A stretch of DNA of 64,000 nt from Gammaproteobacteria bacterium (GTDB lineage: Bacteria > Pseudomonadota > Gammaproteobacteria > Steroidobacterales > GCA-2729495). A model generated the notes under the pieces. It saw only the letters and a list, made by a program, of their open reading frames with translations, was not told where the DNA came from and searched no databases. This document shows, in pieces, positions 1 to 9,528 of the stretch. Position 1 is the first letter of the stretch. Each line of letters starts with the position of its first letter. The DNA lies in NCBI GenBank assembly GCA_030583605.1, contig CP129466.1, positions 2,673,001-2,737,000 on the forward strand, read 5' to 3'. Both the position numbers and the translations under genes were made by a program.

Positions 1-3000
1 CCGGTCGCTGTGCGCGGCTGCGGCCGGCGTCAGCAACGGCAACCCGCTGATTGGCGTGTCCGGGTGGCGCAGCAGCCCGTCGATCAGGCACTCGTAGGCA
101 TCGGCCATGCACTCGATCGTGCGCGCGAGGAACAGGTCGGTGTCGAACTCGAAGATCAGCTCGAGTTCCCCGGCGTGTTCACCGACCGTCAGCGTCAGGT
201 CGAAGGTGGAGACGCCGTGGTCGAGCAACCGTCCGAGCCGGAACCCGACAGCGCCGCCCGCCAGCGTCCGCTCGGGAATCGGCACGAGGTTGAACATCAC
301 CTGGAACACCGGCGCGCGCGCCAGGCTGCGCTCGGGCTTCAGGCGTTCCACCAGCCGCTCGAAAGGCAGGTCCTGGTGCGCGAAGGCATCGAGCGCCGTC
401 GTGCGCACGCGGCCGAGGAACTCCTCGAACGACGGGTCGCCCGCGGCATCCGTCCGCAGGACCACGGTGTTGACGAACAGCCCGACGAGCCCTTCGAGAT
501 CGGGATGCGGGCGCGCCGCGACCGGAGTGCCGACCACGAGGTCGGTCTGCCCCGAGTAGCGTGTGAGCAGCACCTTGAAGGCGGCGAGCAGCAGCGTGTA
601 GAGCGTGCAGCCCCGGCGGCGCGCGAACGCCCGCAGCTCCCCGGCGCGCTCCGGCGCGAGCGTGCGCCAGATCCAGGCGCCGCGGAACCGCTGCTCCGCA
701 GGTCGCGGCCAATCCGCGGGCAAGACCAGTGCCGGCGGCGCGCCCGCGAGCCGTTCGAGCCAGTAGCCGAGTTGCCGGCGGCTGCGTTCGCCCTCGAGCC
801 AGTCGCGCTGCCAGGCCGCGTAGTCCACGTACTGCACCGGCAACGGCGGGAGCGTCGTACCTGCGTAGAGCGCAGCGAGTTCCCGGAAGAGAATGGCGTT
901 GGAGGTGCCGTCCGTCACGATGTGGTGGACCACCAGCACCAGGTCGTGCGCATCCGCGGCGCCGCGCAACAGGACGGCACGCAGCAGCGGCCCGGTGGCG
1001 AGATCGAAAGGCACGCGCGCGAGCGCGCTCGCCCGCCCGGCACGTTGCTGCTCCTCCACCGACTCGACCGTGATCGCGACCGGCAGGGTCGCGCGAATCT
1101 CCGGCCGCGGCTGGCCGTCGCGCGTCGGAAACACCGTGCGCAGCGCTTCGTGGCGCGCGACCAGCGCATCGAGCGCACGCTGCAGGCGGGCGGGATCGAG
1201 TGGCCCGGTGATGCGGATGGTCCAGGCGAGGTTGTAGGCCGGGCTCGCGGGATCGAGCTGCTCGAGGAACCACAGCCGCTCCTGGCCCCAGGACAGCGGC
1301 AGCACGCCGTCGCGCGGCACCGGCCGCAGGGGCAGCGGCGATGCCTCGCCCGCCGCGCGGATGCGCCGTGCCAGCGCAGCGACCGTCGGCTCCGCGAAGA
1401 GATCCTTCAGCGTCAACTGCGCACCCCAGTCGGCGCCGATGCGCGCCAGCACGCGCATCGCCAGCAATGACTGGCCACCGAGATCGAAGAAGCTGTCGTC
1501 AGGGCCTACGGGCACGCCACCCAGCGCCTGCGACCAGCGGGCTGCAATGCGTGCCTCCAGCGGGTCGCTGCACTCGCGCGCCATGCGGCGCGGAGCCGAC
1601 GGTTCCGGAAGTGCATCGCGATCGACCTTGCCGCTCGGCGTGAGCGGCAGGCGTTCCAGCACCACCCAGGCAGCGGGCCGCATGAACGCCGGCAGGCGCT
1701 CGGCCGCCTGCGCGCGCAGGGCATCGGGGTCGGGCACGACGCCGGCCACGTAGGCGATGAGCCGGGCGGCGTCGCCTTCACCGCGCAGCACGACCGCCGC
1801 ATCGGCCACCCCGTCACAGGCCCGCAGCACCGCCTCGATCTCGCCGGGCTCCAGCCGGAACCCGCGCAGCTTCAGTTGCCGGTCCATGCGGCCGAGGCAC
1901 TCGAGGTTGCCGTCCGGGAGGCAACGCGCAAGATCACCGCTGCGATACAGTCGGGCGCCCGCCTGCGTTGCGAACGGATCGGGCGGAAAGCGCTCCGCGG
2001 TGAGCGCGGGTCGCCGCCAGTACCCGGGGCCTACGCCGACGCCGGCGACACAGAGCTCGCCCGGCACGCCGGGCGGCAGCGGGTTGAGATGCGCATCGAG
2101 CACGTAGCAGCGCATGTTCGCGATCGGTCGGCCGATCGCGACCCGGTCGCCGGGGGCGGCTGCCGAGGCTTCGAAGCAGGTGGCATCCCAGATCTCCGAG
2201 GTGCCGTAGGTATTCAGGACGCGCACCGCCGGCAGTGCGCGGCGGCAGGCGGCGAGCACCTCCGGCGTGAGCGGCTCGCCACTGGTGACGATCACACGCA
2301 ACCGTGGCAGGCGTGCCGCCAGGTCCGGTGCGCAGTCGAGCAAGGCGCGCAGCAACGGCGGCACCAGCACCAACTGCGTGACCTCGTGCCGGGCGATCTC
2401 CGGCACCAGCAGGGCCGGATCGCGCGCCGCCTCGCCCGGCAGCACGACGAGTGGAATGCCGTGCATCAGCGCACCGAAGATCTCCCACAGCGAGTCGATG
2501 AAGTTGACGCTCGTGCGCAGGCAGAAGACATCGCCCGGGCCAAAGCCGTACTCGTGCCACATCCAGTGGCAGCGGTTGACCGCGCCCCGGTGCAGCCCGA
2601 CCGCGCCTTTCGGCTCGCCGGTCGAGCCCGAGGTATAGAGCACGAATGCCGCACTGTCCGGTTCCCCGCCCGATTCGGCGCACGCCACCGCCTGCGACCA
2701 GTCGCAGCGGTCCACCTCGATGCGTGCCACCGGGACATCGAGATCGGAGGCGACCGCAGACGCCGTCAGCAGCAACTGCGCACCCGAATCGCGCAACATG
2801 AACGCGCGCCGCGCACGCGGGTAGGCCGGATCGAGCGGCACGACGGCACAGCCGCTGCGCAGGATCGCGAGCAGCCCGACGACCAGGTGCGCAGCCGGTG
2901 GCAGCGACAGCGCGACGAAATCCCCGGGTGCGGCGCCGTGTTCGCGCAGCCGCGCCGCGAGCGTCGCGACACGCCGCTCGAGTTCCCCGTAGCTCAGGCG

Positions 3001-4671
3001 CTCCTCGCCACAGATCAGGGCCAGTGCCTGCGGGGCGCGCCGGCAGCGCTCCGCGACCAGCCCGTCCAGGGTCGCCGCCGCCGGGTAATCGGCGGCCGTC
3101 ATGTTCCATTCGAGCACGACACGATGCCGCCCGGCCGCATCGAGCAGCGGCAGCGCGGCAATGGGTCGATGTGGGTCCACCGCGATGCCTTCGAGCAACG
3201 TCACGAAATGCGCCGGCATCGCTTCCGCGAGCCATGGCTCGAAGCGCGCGAGCGCATAGCCGAGGTGCCCGCTGAGACCCGCGCCGGCGCCGTGGTCCGT
3301 CACCGACCATTCGAGGTCCCACCAGGAATGCCGCTCGGCGTGCACCGGCTCGATGCGGAACACGACACCGTCGCCCGTGCGCGGCTTCGCCGCCGAATCG
3401 AACTGGAACAGGATCTGCGACAGCGGCTGCTCGCCCGGCCGCCAGTCCGGTCGCAAGGCCTGCACCACGCGGGTGAACGGCGTGTCACGCCGCGCCAGCG
3501 CCTCGAGCAGCCCGGCCCGCTCCCGGGCGAGCAACCCGGTGAAGAGCGGGTCGCCGCCTGCGCTCACGCGGAATACCAGGTTGTTGATCAGGCAGGCCAC
3601 GAGGCGCTGGCTCTCCGGCGTGTCACGCTGGGTCACCGGCACGCTGATCAGCACGTCGTCCTGCCCGCCGTAGCGCACGAGCAGCACCCGCAGCGCCGCA
3701 AGCAGCACGCTGAAGAGCGTTGCGCCCTGCGAGCGGGCGAGTGCCCGCAGACCCTCCGCAACTACCGGCCCGACCTCGAACGCCACGCGTCGCGAGCGGC
3801 GCTCGGCAGGCAAGGGCCGCAAGCGTTGCGGCAGCGCGTGACGCACCGGCGCGCCTTGCAGGCGCTCGCGCCAGAACGCGAGCTTCGCCGCGGCCTGCGC
3901 GGCGTGACCCGGCGCCTGCGCACGCGCCACGAAGTCGGCGTACTGCGCCCCGGCGGGCGTTGCCGGCAGCACGTGGCCGGCGCGCGCGCTCTCGTACGCC
4001 AGCGCCAGGTCATCGCGAATGACCGGCACGCAGTGGCCGTCGGCGACGATGTGGTGGACCGTCACCAGCAACACATGGAGGTGTTCGCCGAGCCGTACGA
4101 GCACCGCGCGCAGCGGCGCCTCGCCGGCACGAAGGTCGAACGGCATGCAGATCGCGCGCGATGCGAACGCCGTCAGCGCACCCGGGTCGGCGCCCGCGAT
4201 CGCGCAGCCATCGTGGAACTCAAAGCCGGTGACGGCTCCGGCACCCGGCTCCTGCCAGGGCTCGCCACCCGTCTCGCCGAAGCGGGCGCGCAACATCGGA
4301 TGGCGAACGAGCACGGCGCACCAGGCGCGCTCGAGTGCGGCGCGATCGAGCGCGCCATCCAGGTAAATCGCAAACTGCTCGTTGCCGCCGGCATGGCCGG
4401 GATCGACCGCCTGCAGCAGCCAGAAGCCTTCCTGCGCCGGCGCGAGCGGTGAGCGCTGCACCGGCGCGGCGGTGACTGCGGCCGCGCGACCGCCATTGCG
4501 ATCGCCATGGCGACGCACGAGCTCCAGCAGTTCCGGCTTGTGCGCGCGCAGCCGGACGAGCAACTCGTCGGTCAGCGCCTCCTCGGGTGCGTCGTAGCGC
4601 AGCCGCTCGCCGTCCGCCCACAGCTCGACTCCCGCGCGGCGCAGGTGGTCGAGCAACTCGGCGGCACTCAT
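1..4671 (-). CDS. Non-ribosomal peptide synthetase, docking-C-A-T-C..., 3' end outside window
   Basis: Multimodular NRPS, open for 1557 codons to the left edge without a stop. In order it shows a TubC-like N-terminal docking domain (about residues 1-55), a condensation domain with HHIVADG near residue 206, an adenylation domain with YTSGSTG near 679, a carrier domain with FDLGGQSL (phosphopantetheine Ser near 1065) and a second condensation domain with HHIVTDG near 1249. A further A-T module presumably lies outside. The A4 core reads NFIDSLWEIF, so the usual substrate-binding Asp is Ile and the next residue is Asp. That shift is known from beta-amino-acid-activating A domains such as those for beta-alanine. 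The ATG overlaps the stop of the preceding NRPS gene (ATGA), so the two are translationally coupled. Function as an NRPS is certain; the substrate is inference. Confidence 0.93.
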   Translation of the reverse strand, partial: MSAAELLDHLRRAGVELWADGERLRYDAPEEALTDELLVRLRAHKPELLELVRRHGDRNGGRAAAVTAAPVQRSPLAPAQEGFWLLQAVDPGHAGGNEQFAIYLDGALDRAALERAWCAVLVRHPMLRARFGETGGEPWQEPGAGAVTGFEFHDGCAIAGADPGALTAFASRAICMPFDLRAGEAPLRAVLVRLGEHLHVLLVTVHHIVADGHCVPVIRDDLALAYESARAGHVLPATPAGAQYADFVARAQAPGHAAQAAAKLAFWRERLQGAPVRHALPQRLRPLPAERRSRRVAFEVGPVVAEGLRALARSQGATLFSVLLAALRVLLVRYGGQDDVLISVPVTQRDTPESQRLVACLINNLVFRVSAGGDPLFTGLLARERAGLLEALARRDTPFTRVVQALRPDWRPGEQPLSQILFQFDSAAKPRTGDGVVFRIEPVHAERHSWWDLEWSVTDHGAGAGLSGHLGYALARFEPWLAEAMPAHFVTLLEGIAVDPHRPIAALPLLDAAGRHRVVLEWNMTAADYPAAATLDGLVAERCRRAPQALALICGEERLSYGELERRVATLAARLREHGAAPGDFVALSLPPAAHLVVGLLAILRSGCAVVPLDPAYPRARRAFMLRDSGAQLLLTASAVASDLDVPVARIEVDRCDWSQAVACAESGGEPDSAAFVLYTSGSTGEPKGAVGLHRGAVNRCHWMWHEYGFGPGDVFCLRTSVNFIDSLWEIFGALMHGIPLVVLPGEAARDPALLVPEIARHEVTQLVLVPPLLRALLDCAPDLAARLPRLRVIVTSGEPLTPEVLAACRRALPAVRVLNTYGTSEIWDATCFEASAAAPGDRVAIGRPIANMRCYVLDAHLNPLPPGVPGELCVAGVGVGPGYWRRPALTAERFPPDPFATQAGARLYRSGDLARCLPDGNLECLGRMDRQLKLRGFRLEPGEIEAVLRACDGVADAAVVLRGEGDAARLIAYVAGVVPDPDALRAQAAERLPAFMRPAAWVVLERLPLTPSGKVDRDALPEPSAPRRMARECSDPLEARIAARWSQALGGVPVGPDDSFFDLGGQSLLAMRVLARIGADWGAQLTLKDLFAEPTVAALARRIRAAGEASPLPLRPVPRDGVLPLSWGQERLWFLEQLDPASPAYNLAWTIRITGPLDPARLQRALDALVARHEALRTVFPTRDGQPRPEIRATLPVAITVESVEEQQRAGRASALARVPFDLATGPLLRAVLLRGAADAHDLVLVVHHIVTDGTSNAILFRELAALYAGTTLPPLPVQYVDYAAWQRDWLEGERSRRQLGYWLERLAGAPPALVLPADWPRPAEQRFRGAWIWRTLAPERAGELRAFARRRGCTLYTLLLAAFKVLLTRYSGQTDLVVGTPVAARPHPDLEGLVGLFVNTVVLRTDAAGDPSFEEFLGRVRTTALDAFAHQDLPFERLVERLKPERSLARAPVFQVMFNLVPIPERTLAGGAVGFRLGRLLDHGVSTFDLTLTVGEHAGELELIFEFDTDLFLARTIECMADAYECLIDGLLRHPDTPISGLPLLTPAAAAHSDR

Positions 4672-7598
4672 AGCTCGCCGTGCTTGCGCCGCGACCCCCG
4701 CTGCCCGCGTTGCGGTCCGGCTGGCGTGCGGCGCGTCCCGTAACGGGTGGCGACCGCCGCGGCATGATGCTCGGCGAGATGACGGGCGTAGGCGTTGATG
4801 GTCGGCGCCTCGAACACGGCCGCCAGCATCACGCCGTCGTCGAGCAGCTGCTGCACGCGGGTGGTCAGGCGGACCGCCGCGATCGAATCGCCGCCGAGGT
4901 CGAAGAAGTTGTCCTCCACGCCGACGGCCGCAACGCCGAGGATTTCCGACCACAGGCTGGCAAGATCGGATTCCAGCGCGCTGCGCGGCGCGCCGCCGTG
5001 GCCGCCCCAGGTCCGGCTGCCGGGTGCCGGCAGCGCACGGCGGTCGAGCTTGCCGTTCGCATTGAGCGGCAGCGCATCCAGGTACATCCAGGCCGTGGGC
5101 AGCAAGGGCTCGGGCAGGTGGCGTGCGAGCCAGGCGCGCAGTTCCACCGGCGCCACGCCCCGCGCCGGCTCTTCGGCGAGCGCGAGCAGTTGCCGGTGCA
5201 CGGTGCTGCTGCCACAGGCGGTCTCCCGATGGCGGCTGACGGCCGTCACCCGCCGCATCCTGCCCTGCGCGGCGAACTCACAGCGGATCGTGTAATCAGG
5301 CATGAGCCCATCGCCGCCCGATGCCCACTCCCAGTCGAGCCCGAGCACAGTGCCGGCGGCGAGCCGCGGGGAATCGGACGGCAACGGCACGAACACCGGC
5401 AGCCAGGCCTGCTGGTGGTCGAGGTAGTCGAGTTGCACGCCCTCGGCGGTGGTCACGACGGTCCACAACAGGAAACCATCGAAACGCCCCGGACGGTGCA
5501 GGGTGAGGCGGCCGCGGTTGCGCCAGTGTTCCGGCAACGCGCCGCGGAAATCGAGGTCCTCGAAGACCACGCTGTCGGAGATCAGTTGCCGGGCGGGCAG
5601 GTTACGCACGCACAGCCGCAGGTCGAACGGCCGACCCTGCGCTTCGAAAATCTTCTTTACATACCCGACGGCCAGGGGCGCGAACGCCGGCGCCGCGTGC
5701 AACTCCGCCGGCAGCTCGACCGCAGCGAGCATCGTGGTGCAGCGCATGGGCACGGGTACGCAGCCCGGCGCGAACTGCGTACGCACGCGATTCCAGATGG
5801 GGGCGATGCCATCCGCACTGCCGATGTTGCCGACGATGCCCTGCGCACACAGCTCGGGGGCTTCCGGCAGGCTGATCGAACGCGCATCGCCGGCAAGCAC
5901 CACGATGCGTTCGCTGCGGCCGGCCGTGGCGACAGCCGCGCGCGCCTGCTCCGCCGCCTCCGGCAGCAACTCCACGGCGTACACCTTGCGGGCCCCGGCC
6001 TGCACGGCCAGCCGCGCGAGCAGCGCATGCGGCCCGGTACCGAGATCGAGCACGACCCGCCCCTGCGCGTGGCGCTCGAAGGCGCGCCTGAACGCCTCCG
6101 TGCGCACGGTATCAGCGCTCATCAGGTCGTAGAGAAACCGGTCATAGACCTGGTAGCCGCCGAGCGAGGGCCAGAACTCGGCCTCGCGACCGGCATCGCC
6201 TGCGCCGGGCACCACGTAGGCGACCAGTTTTTCGTTGCCGGCGTCATCGGCGCGGATGGCCGCGGCAGCCGCGCTGATGCCGGGATGGTCGCGCAGCAGC
6301 GTCTCGATCTCGCCCAGCTCGAGCCGGTGGCCGCGCCACTTCACCTGCTCGTCCACGCGGCCGAGGAACTCGAGGCTGCCATCGGGCATCCGCCGGACGC
6401 GATCGCCGGTGCGATAGGCACGTCGCGGTGGAGCATCGAGCGCGACGAAGCGGCTCGCGGTCAGGCGCTCATCGCCGAGGTAGCCGGTCGCGATGCCGGG
6501 CCCGCACACGTAGAGTTCGCCAGGATCGCCATCGGGCACCGGCTGTCGGAGCGGGTCGAGCAGGCGAATCTCGACGTCGGCAAGCGGCATGCCGATGTTG
6601 CGCGCGTCGTGATCCGCGACCACGTACTCCCGGAACATGACGTTGCCACCGGTCTCGGTGATCGCGTAGGTATTGACCAGGCGCGGGCCGCGTGCGGCGT
6701 GCGACCCCGACCACGCCTGCAGATCGCCCGGCTGCACCGCCTCACCGCTCAGCACCAGCGCACGCACCGCCAGCGCCGGCCACGCGCCCGTGAACGCCGG
6801 CGCCAGCACAGTTGCGCGAAACTCCGAAGGCGTCTGCGAGAGGATGGTCACGCCGGACTGACGCAGGAAGTCGCGCAGGGCCACGCCGTCGGAGCGGGCA
6901 GCCGCCGGGCCGATGGCGAGACGGGCACCGTGCGTGAGCGCGCCCCAGATCTCGAACACGGAGAAGCCGAAGGCGCAGGAGTGGAGCTGTGCCCACACAT
7001 CGGTGTCACCCAGCGCGAGTCGCGGTCCCATGTCGTCGAACAACCGCGCGACATTGCCGTGGCTGACGACGACGCCCTTCGGCTCGCCGGTGGAACCGGA
7101 AGTGAACATGACATAGCAGGCCTGGCCGGGGTCGATCGCGGTACCGCGGTCCGCCGGATCGGCTGCGGCAATCGCCGCCGCATCGCGGTCGAGACACAGG
7201 GCCGGCAGTTGCGGCGCCAGCGCTGCCGCTGTTGCCTCCACCGATACCAGCACCGCGGGACTGGCCCGTCCCACGATGCGACGCAGTCGCTCCGCGGGAT
7301 ATCCGGGGTCGAACGGCACGAACGCCGCGCCCGCCTTGAGCACGCCGAGCAACGCCGCGATCAGCCCCGGCCCGCGCGGCAGCGCGAGACCGACGAGCGT
7401 ACCGGGCCGCGCACCGAGCGCGGCGAGGCGCCCTGCAATCCGGTTCGCACGGGCGTTGAGCTGCGCATAGCTGAGCGACTCCGCGCCCTGGCTGAGCGCG
7501 ATCGCATCGCCGCGCTCGCGCGCATGGCGCTCCACCATTCGCGCCAACGAACGGTCCGCGTCCTCGTGCATGCTCCGGTCAATGTCGGCCGGTTTCAT
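4668..7598 (-). CDS. NRPS loading module: A domain interrupted by a methyltransferase, plus carrier domain
   Basis: A 976-aa NRPS subunit with no condensation domain, so probably the initiation module. The adenylation core runs from about residue 25 to 460, with FTSGSTGEPKG at 165-175 and GRVDEQVKWRGHRLELGEIE as A8. A class I SAM methyltransferase of PRMT-like type is inserted between A8 and A9 (about 470-800; VYDRFLYDLM, then VLDLGTGPHALLARLA and IVGNIGSADG). A9/A10 follow (NANGKLDR at 847-853), then a carrier domain with LGGDSI (Ser905). The position usually held by Asp in the FDxSVWE motif is Gly211 (AFGFSVFEIW), so the substrate may lack a normal alpha-amino group or bind differently. The start overlaps the upstream methyltransferase stop and the end overlaps the next NRPS, both by ATGA. 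Confidence 0.93.
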   Translation of the reverse strand: MKPADIDRSMHEDADRSLARMVERHARERGDAIALSQGAESLSYAQLNARANRIAGRLAALGARPGTLVGLALPRGPGLIAALLGVLKAGAAFVPFDPGYPAERLRRIVGRASPAVLVSVEATAAALAPQLPALCLDRDAAAIAAADPADRGTAIDPGQACYVMFTSGSTGEPKGVVVSHGNVARLFDDMGPRLALGDTDVWAQLHSCAFGFSVFEIWGALTHGARLAIGPAAARSDGVALRDFLRQSGVTILSQTPSEFRATVLAPAFTGAWPALAVRALVLSGEAVQPGDLQAWSGSHAARGPRLVNTYAITETGGNVMFREYVVADHDARNIGMPLADVEIRLLDPLRQPVPDGDPGELYVCGPGIATGYLGDERLTASRFVALDAPPRRAYRTGDRVRRMPDGSLEFLGRVDEQVKWRGHRLELGEIETLLRDHPGISAAAAAIRADDAGNEKLVAYVVPGAGDAGREAEFWPSLGGYQVYDRFLYDLMSADTVRTEAFRRAFERHAQGRVVLDLGTGPHALLARLAVQAGARKVYAVELLPEAAEQARAAVATAGRSERIVVLAGDARSISLPEAPELCAQGIVGNIGSADGIAPIWNRVRTQFAPGCVPVPMRCTTMLAAVELPAELHAAPAFAPLAVGYVKKIFEAQGRPFDLRLCVRNLPARQLISDSVVFEDLDFRGALPEHWRNRGRLTLHRPGRFDGFLLWTVVTTAEGVQLDYLDHQQAWLPVFVPLPSDSPRLAAGTVLGLDWEWASGGDGLMPDYTIRCEFAAQGRMRRVTAVSRHRETACGSSTVHRQLLALAEEPARGVAPVELRAWLARHLPEPLLPTAWMYLDALPLNANGKLDRRALPAPGSRTWGGHGGAPRSALESDLASLWSEILGVAAVGVEDNFFDLGGDSIAAVRLTTRVQQLLDDGVMLAAVFEAPTINAYARHLAEHHAAAVATRYGTRRTPAGPQRGQRGSRRKHGEL

Positions 7599-8401
7599 CG
7601 TCCCGCCACCGTCCCGCCTGACCGCCTGCAGCTCAGTCCGATCACCGGCGGGTTACCGAGGTACTCGGCCCAGTAGTCCGCACCGAGCCCGGCTTCACCC
7701 GCAGGGTCGAAGACGAGCGTGTGCCAGCGCACGTCGACGAAGCCCGCCTCGGCGAGTGCGCGCTCGTAGGTCGTGGGCTCGAAGTGATAGACCTCGAAGC
7801 GGAACAGCTCCCGCCCGCTCACCATCGCATAGGCAATCGGCGAGCCTTCGCGCCGCGCCCCGACGACGCTCTTGCTGAACCCGTAGCCGAGATACCCCGC
7901 GTAGCGCTCCGGCGACTGGAACGGGTTCTCGTTGAGCGACACCAGCCGTCCACCGGGCACGGTCTGGCCGGCGATGCTCCGGCACATCCGGGCGAGCTCG
8001 TCCGTATCGCGCGCGTAGTGCAGCAGATACGCCGCGCAGACGACATCGAACGCGCCGAGCACCGGCAGCGCGCGCGCGTCGCAGACGCGGTAATCGATGC
8101 CGAGCGGCTCGCTGCGCTCCTGCGCGCGCGCGAGATCGATCATCGCCGCCGAGATGTCGGCGCCGACGACCTGGCGCGCGCCGCGTCGGCGCAACTGCCG
8201 CGAGTACCAGCCCTCGCCGCAGGCGAGATCGAGGACGGCGAGGTCCGCGACGTCGCCCAGCATGTTGAACAGGCTCGGCTCCTCGACGAAGCGGCGGATT
8301 GGTGAGCGCCTGGAGCGCTGGTACTGCGTGGCGATCGCGTCGTACTGCGTCGCCGCCGCCCGCGCCTGCACCTCACCGGGCGCGGCACTCACCGGCCGCA
8401 T
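7595..8401 (-). CDS. Class I SAM-dependent methyltransferase
   Basis: A 268-aa methyltransferase of the UbiE/Methyltransf_11 type. The SAM-binding motif I is VLDLACGEGWYSRQL (about residues 55-70), followed by an acidic motif (VVGADISAAMIDLA) and FDVVCAAYLLHYA as the post-II strand. The N-terminus YDAIATQYQRS is common in small-molecule N/O-methyltransferases. The ATG at 8401 overlaps the end of the deaminase by 13 bp, and the stop overlaps the NRPS start by ATGA, so it is co-translated with the peptide synthetase and probably tailors its product or a precursor. An upstream open frame exists in the same phase, but it runs antisense-like through the deaminase and is not a sensible start. The substrate is not recognisable from sequence. 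Confidence 0.88.
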   Translation of the reverse strand: MRPVSAAPGEVQARAAATQYDAIATQYQRSRRSPIRRFVEEPSLFNMLGDVADLAVLDLACGEGWYSRQLRRRGARQVVGADISAAMIDLARAQERSEPLGIDYRVCDARALPVLGAFDVVCAAYLLHYARDTDELARMCRSIAGQTVPGGRLVSLNENPFQSPERYAGYLGYGFSKSVVGARREGSPIAYAMVSGRELFRFEVYHFEPTTYERALAEAGFVDVRWHTLVFDPAGEAGLGADYWAEYLGNPPVIGLSCRRSGGTVAGR

Positions 8402-8882
8402 CCGCCGGCCCAGCGTTGCAGCAACGCGAGCGCGTCCCCGCGCAGGCAGCCGCCCGTGCGCCCTGGTCCGGCGTCGACCGCCGCGTGCCCCGGCATCAGT
8501 TCCGCGCCGGTGAGCGCGTGCAGGTCCGCGAGGCTCGCCCCGTAGACGATGCGGTCGATGCGCGCGTAATGGCTCGCCGCCAGGCACATCGGGCAGGGCT
8601 CGACGGTCACGTAGAGCACGCCGCCGGAAAGATCGAGCGTGCGCTCCCTGCGGCAGGCCTCCCGGATCAACGCGATCTCCGCGTGAGCCGTGATGTCGAG
8701 GCTCGAGATGACGCAGTTCGACGCGGTGGCGACCAGCTTGCCGTTGCGTACCAGGCAGGCACCGATCGGCGGCTCTCCGGCGAGCCCGGCGCGGCGCGCA
8801 GCCTCCAGGGCCGTGCGCATCCAGGTCTCGTCGCTCGCGGCCGGCGCCGCGGCGCAGGGGGCAGCAAGCTCCACGCCACCGC

Positions 8883-8886
<4 letters not shown>
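8389..8886 (-). CDS. Nucleoside/nucleobase deaminase (cytidine deaminase superfamily)
   Basis: A 165-aa zinc-dependent deaminase. The metal and catalytic motifs are both present: [10 protein letters not shown] (zinc His and proton-shuttling Glu) and EPCPMCLAA (two zinc Cys). Overall layout ([17 protein letters not shown] before the HAE motif) is that of guanine/cytosine/tRNA-adenosine-type deaminases acting on a base or nucleoside. It overlaps queD upstream and the methyltransferase downstream. This position in an NRPS operon suggests it modifies a purine-, pteridine- or deazapurine-like building block, which is inference. A housekeeping role such as guanine deaminase is the alternative. Confidence 0.85.
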
Positions 8887-9254
<368 letters not shown>

Positions 9255-9358
9255 GTCGGTGCGCCGTGACGCCGTCGGACGGTGACCGGCCCGGGAGCCG
9301 TCATCGGGAATGCGTGAGCGTCGGGACCCTGTACTGGCCTTTATTATTTGGGAGGTTC

Positions 9359-9392
9359 GCGCCATCGCGATGGCGCCTCGCTGCCATCGCGA
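9359..9392. promoter_or_regulatory. Perfect 18-bp palindrome plus half-site repeat, candidate operator
   Basis: The sequence GCGCCATCGCGATGGCGC (9359-9376) is a perfect inverted repeat, and its core GCCATCGCGA recurs at 9383-9392. It lies about 105 bp upstream of queD (minus strand) and about 150 bp upstream of the LLM/F420 genes (plus strand), in the only gap between the two divergent blocks. A dimeric repressor or activator could control both. No regulator gene is adjacent, so the binding protein is unknown. Only the symmetry is directly seen. Confidence 0.45.
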
Positions 9393-9528
9393 CCGTATTC
9401 TGCAATAGGTGCCCGCCCGGAAGCCACCGGCAGGCGGACGGCGCGCTACGCATTTGCCGCAGGCGCGGCGGCAACGCGTCGCTCCGTCTGTATGATCCGG
9501 CGACCGCTATACCGCAGGAACCCCGGCC

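Noticed and set aside
10..7676. Three very long plus-strand open frames (10-1470, 1876-4452, 4680-7676).
   Set aside because: They are antisense to the NRPS genes, rich in Arg/His/Gln with no domain, and are a by-product of the high GC content.
9255..9358. A preQ1 riboswitch upstream of queD.
   Set aside because: No pseudoknot-type hairpin with an A-rich tail could be found before the queD start.
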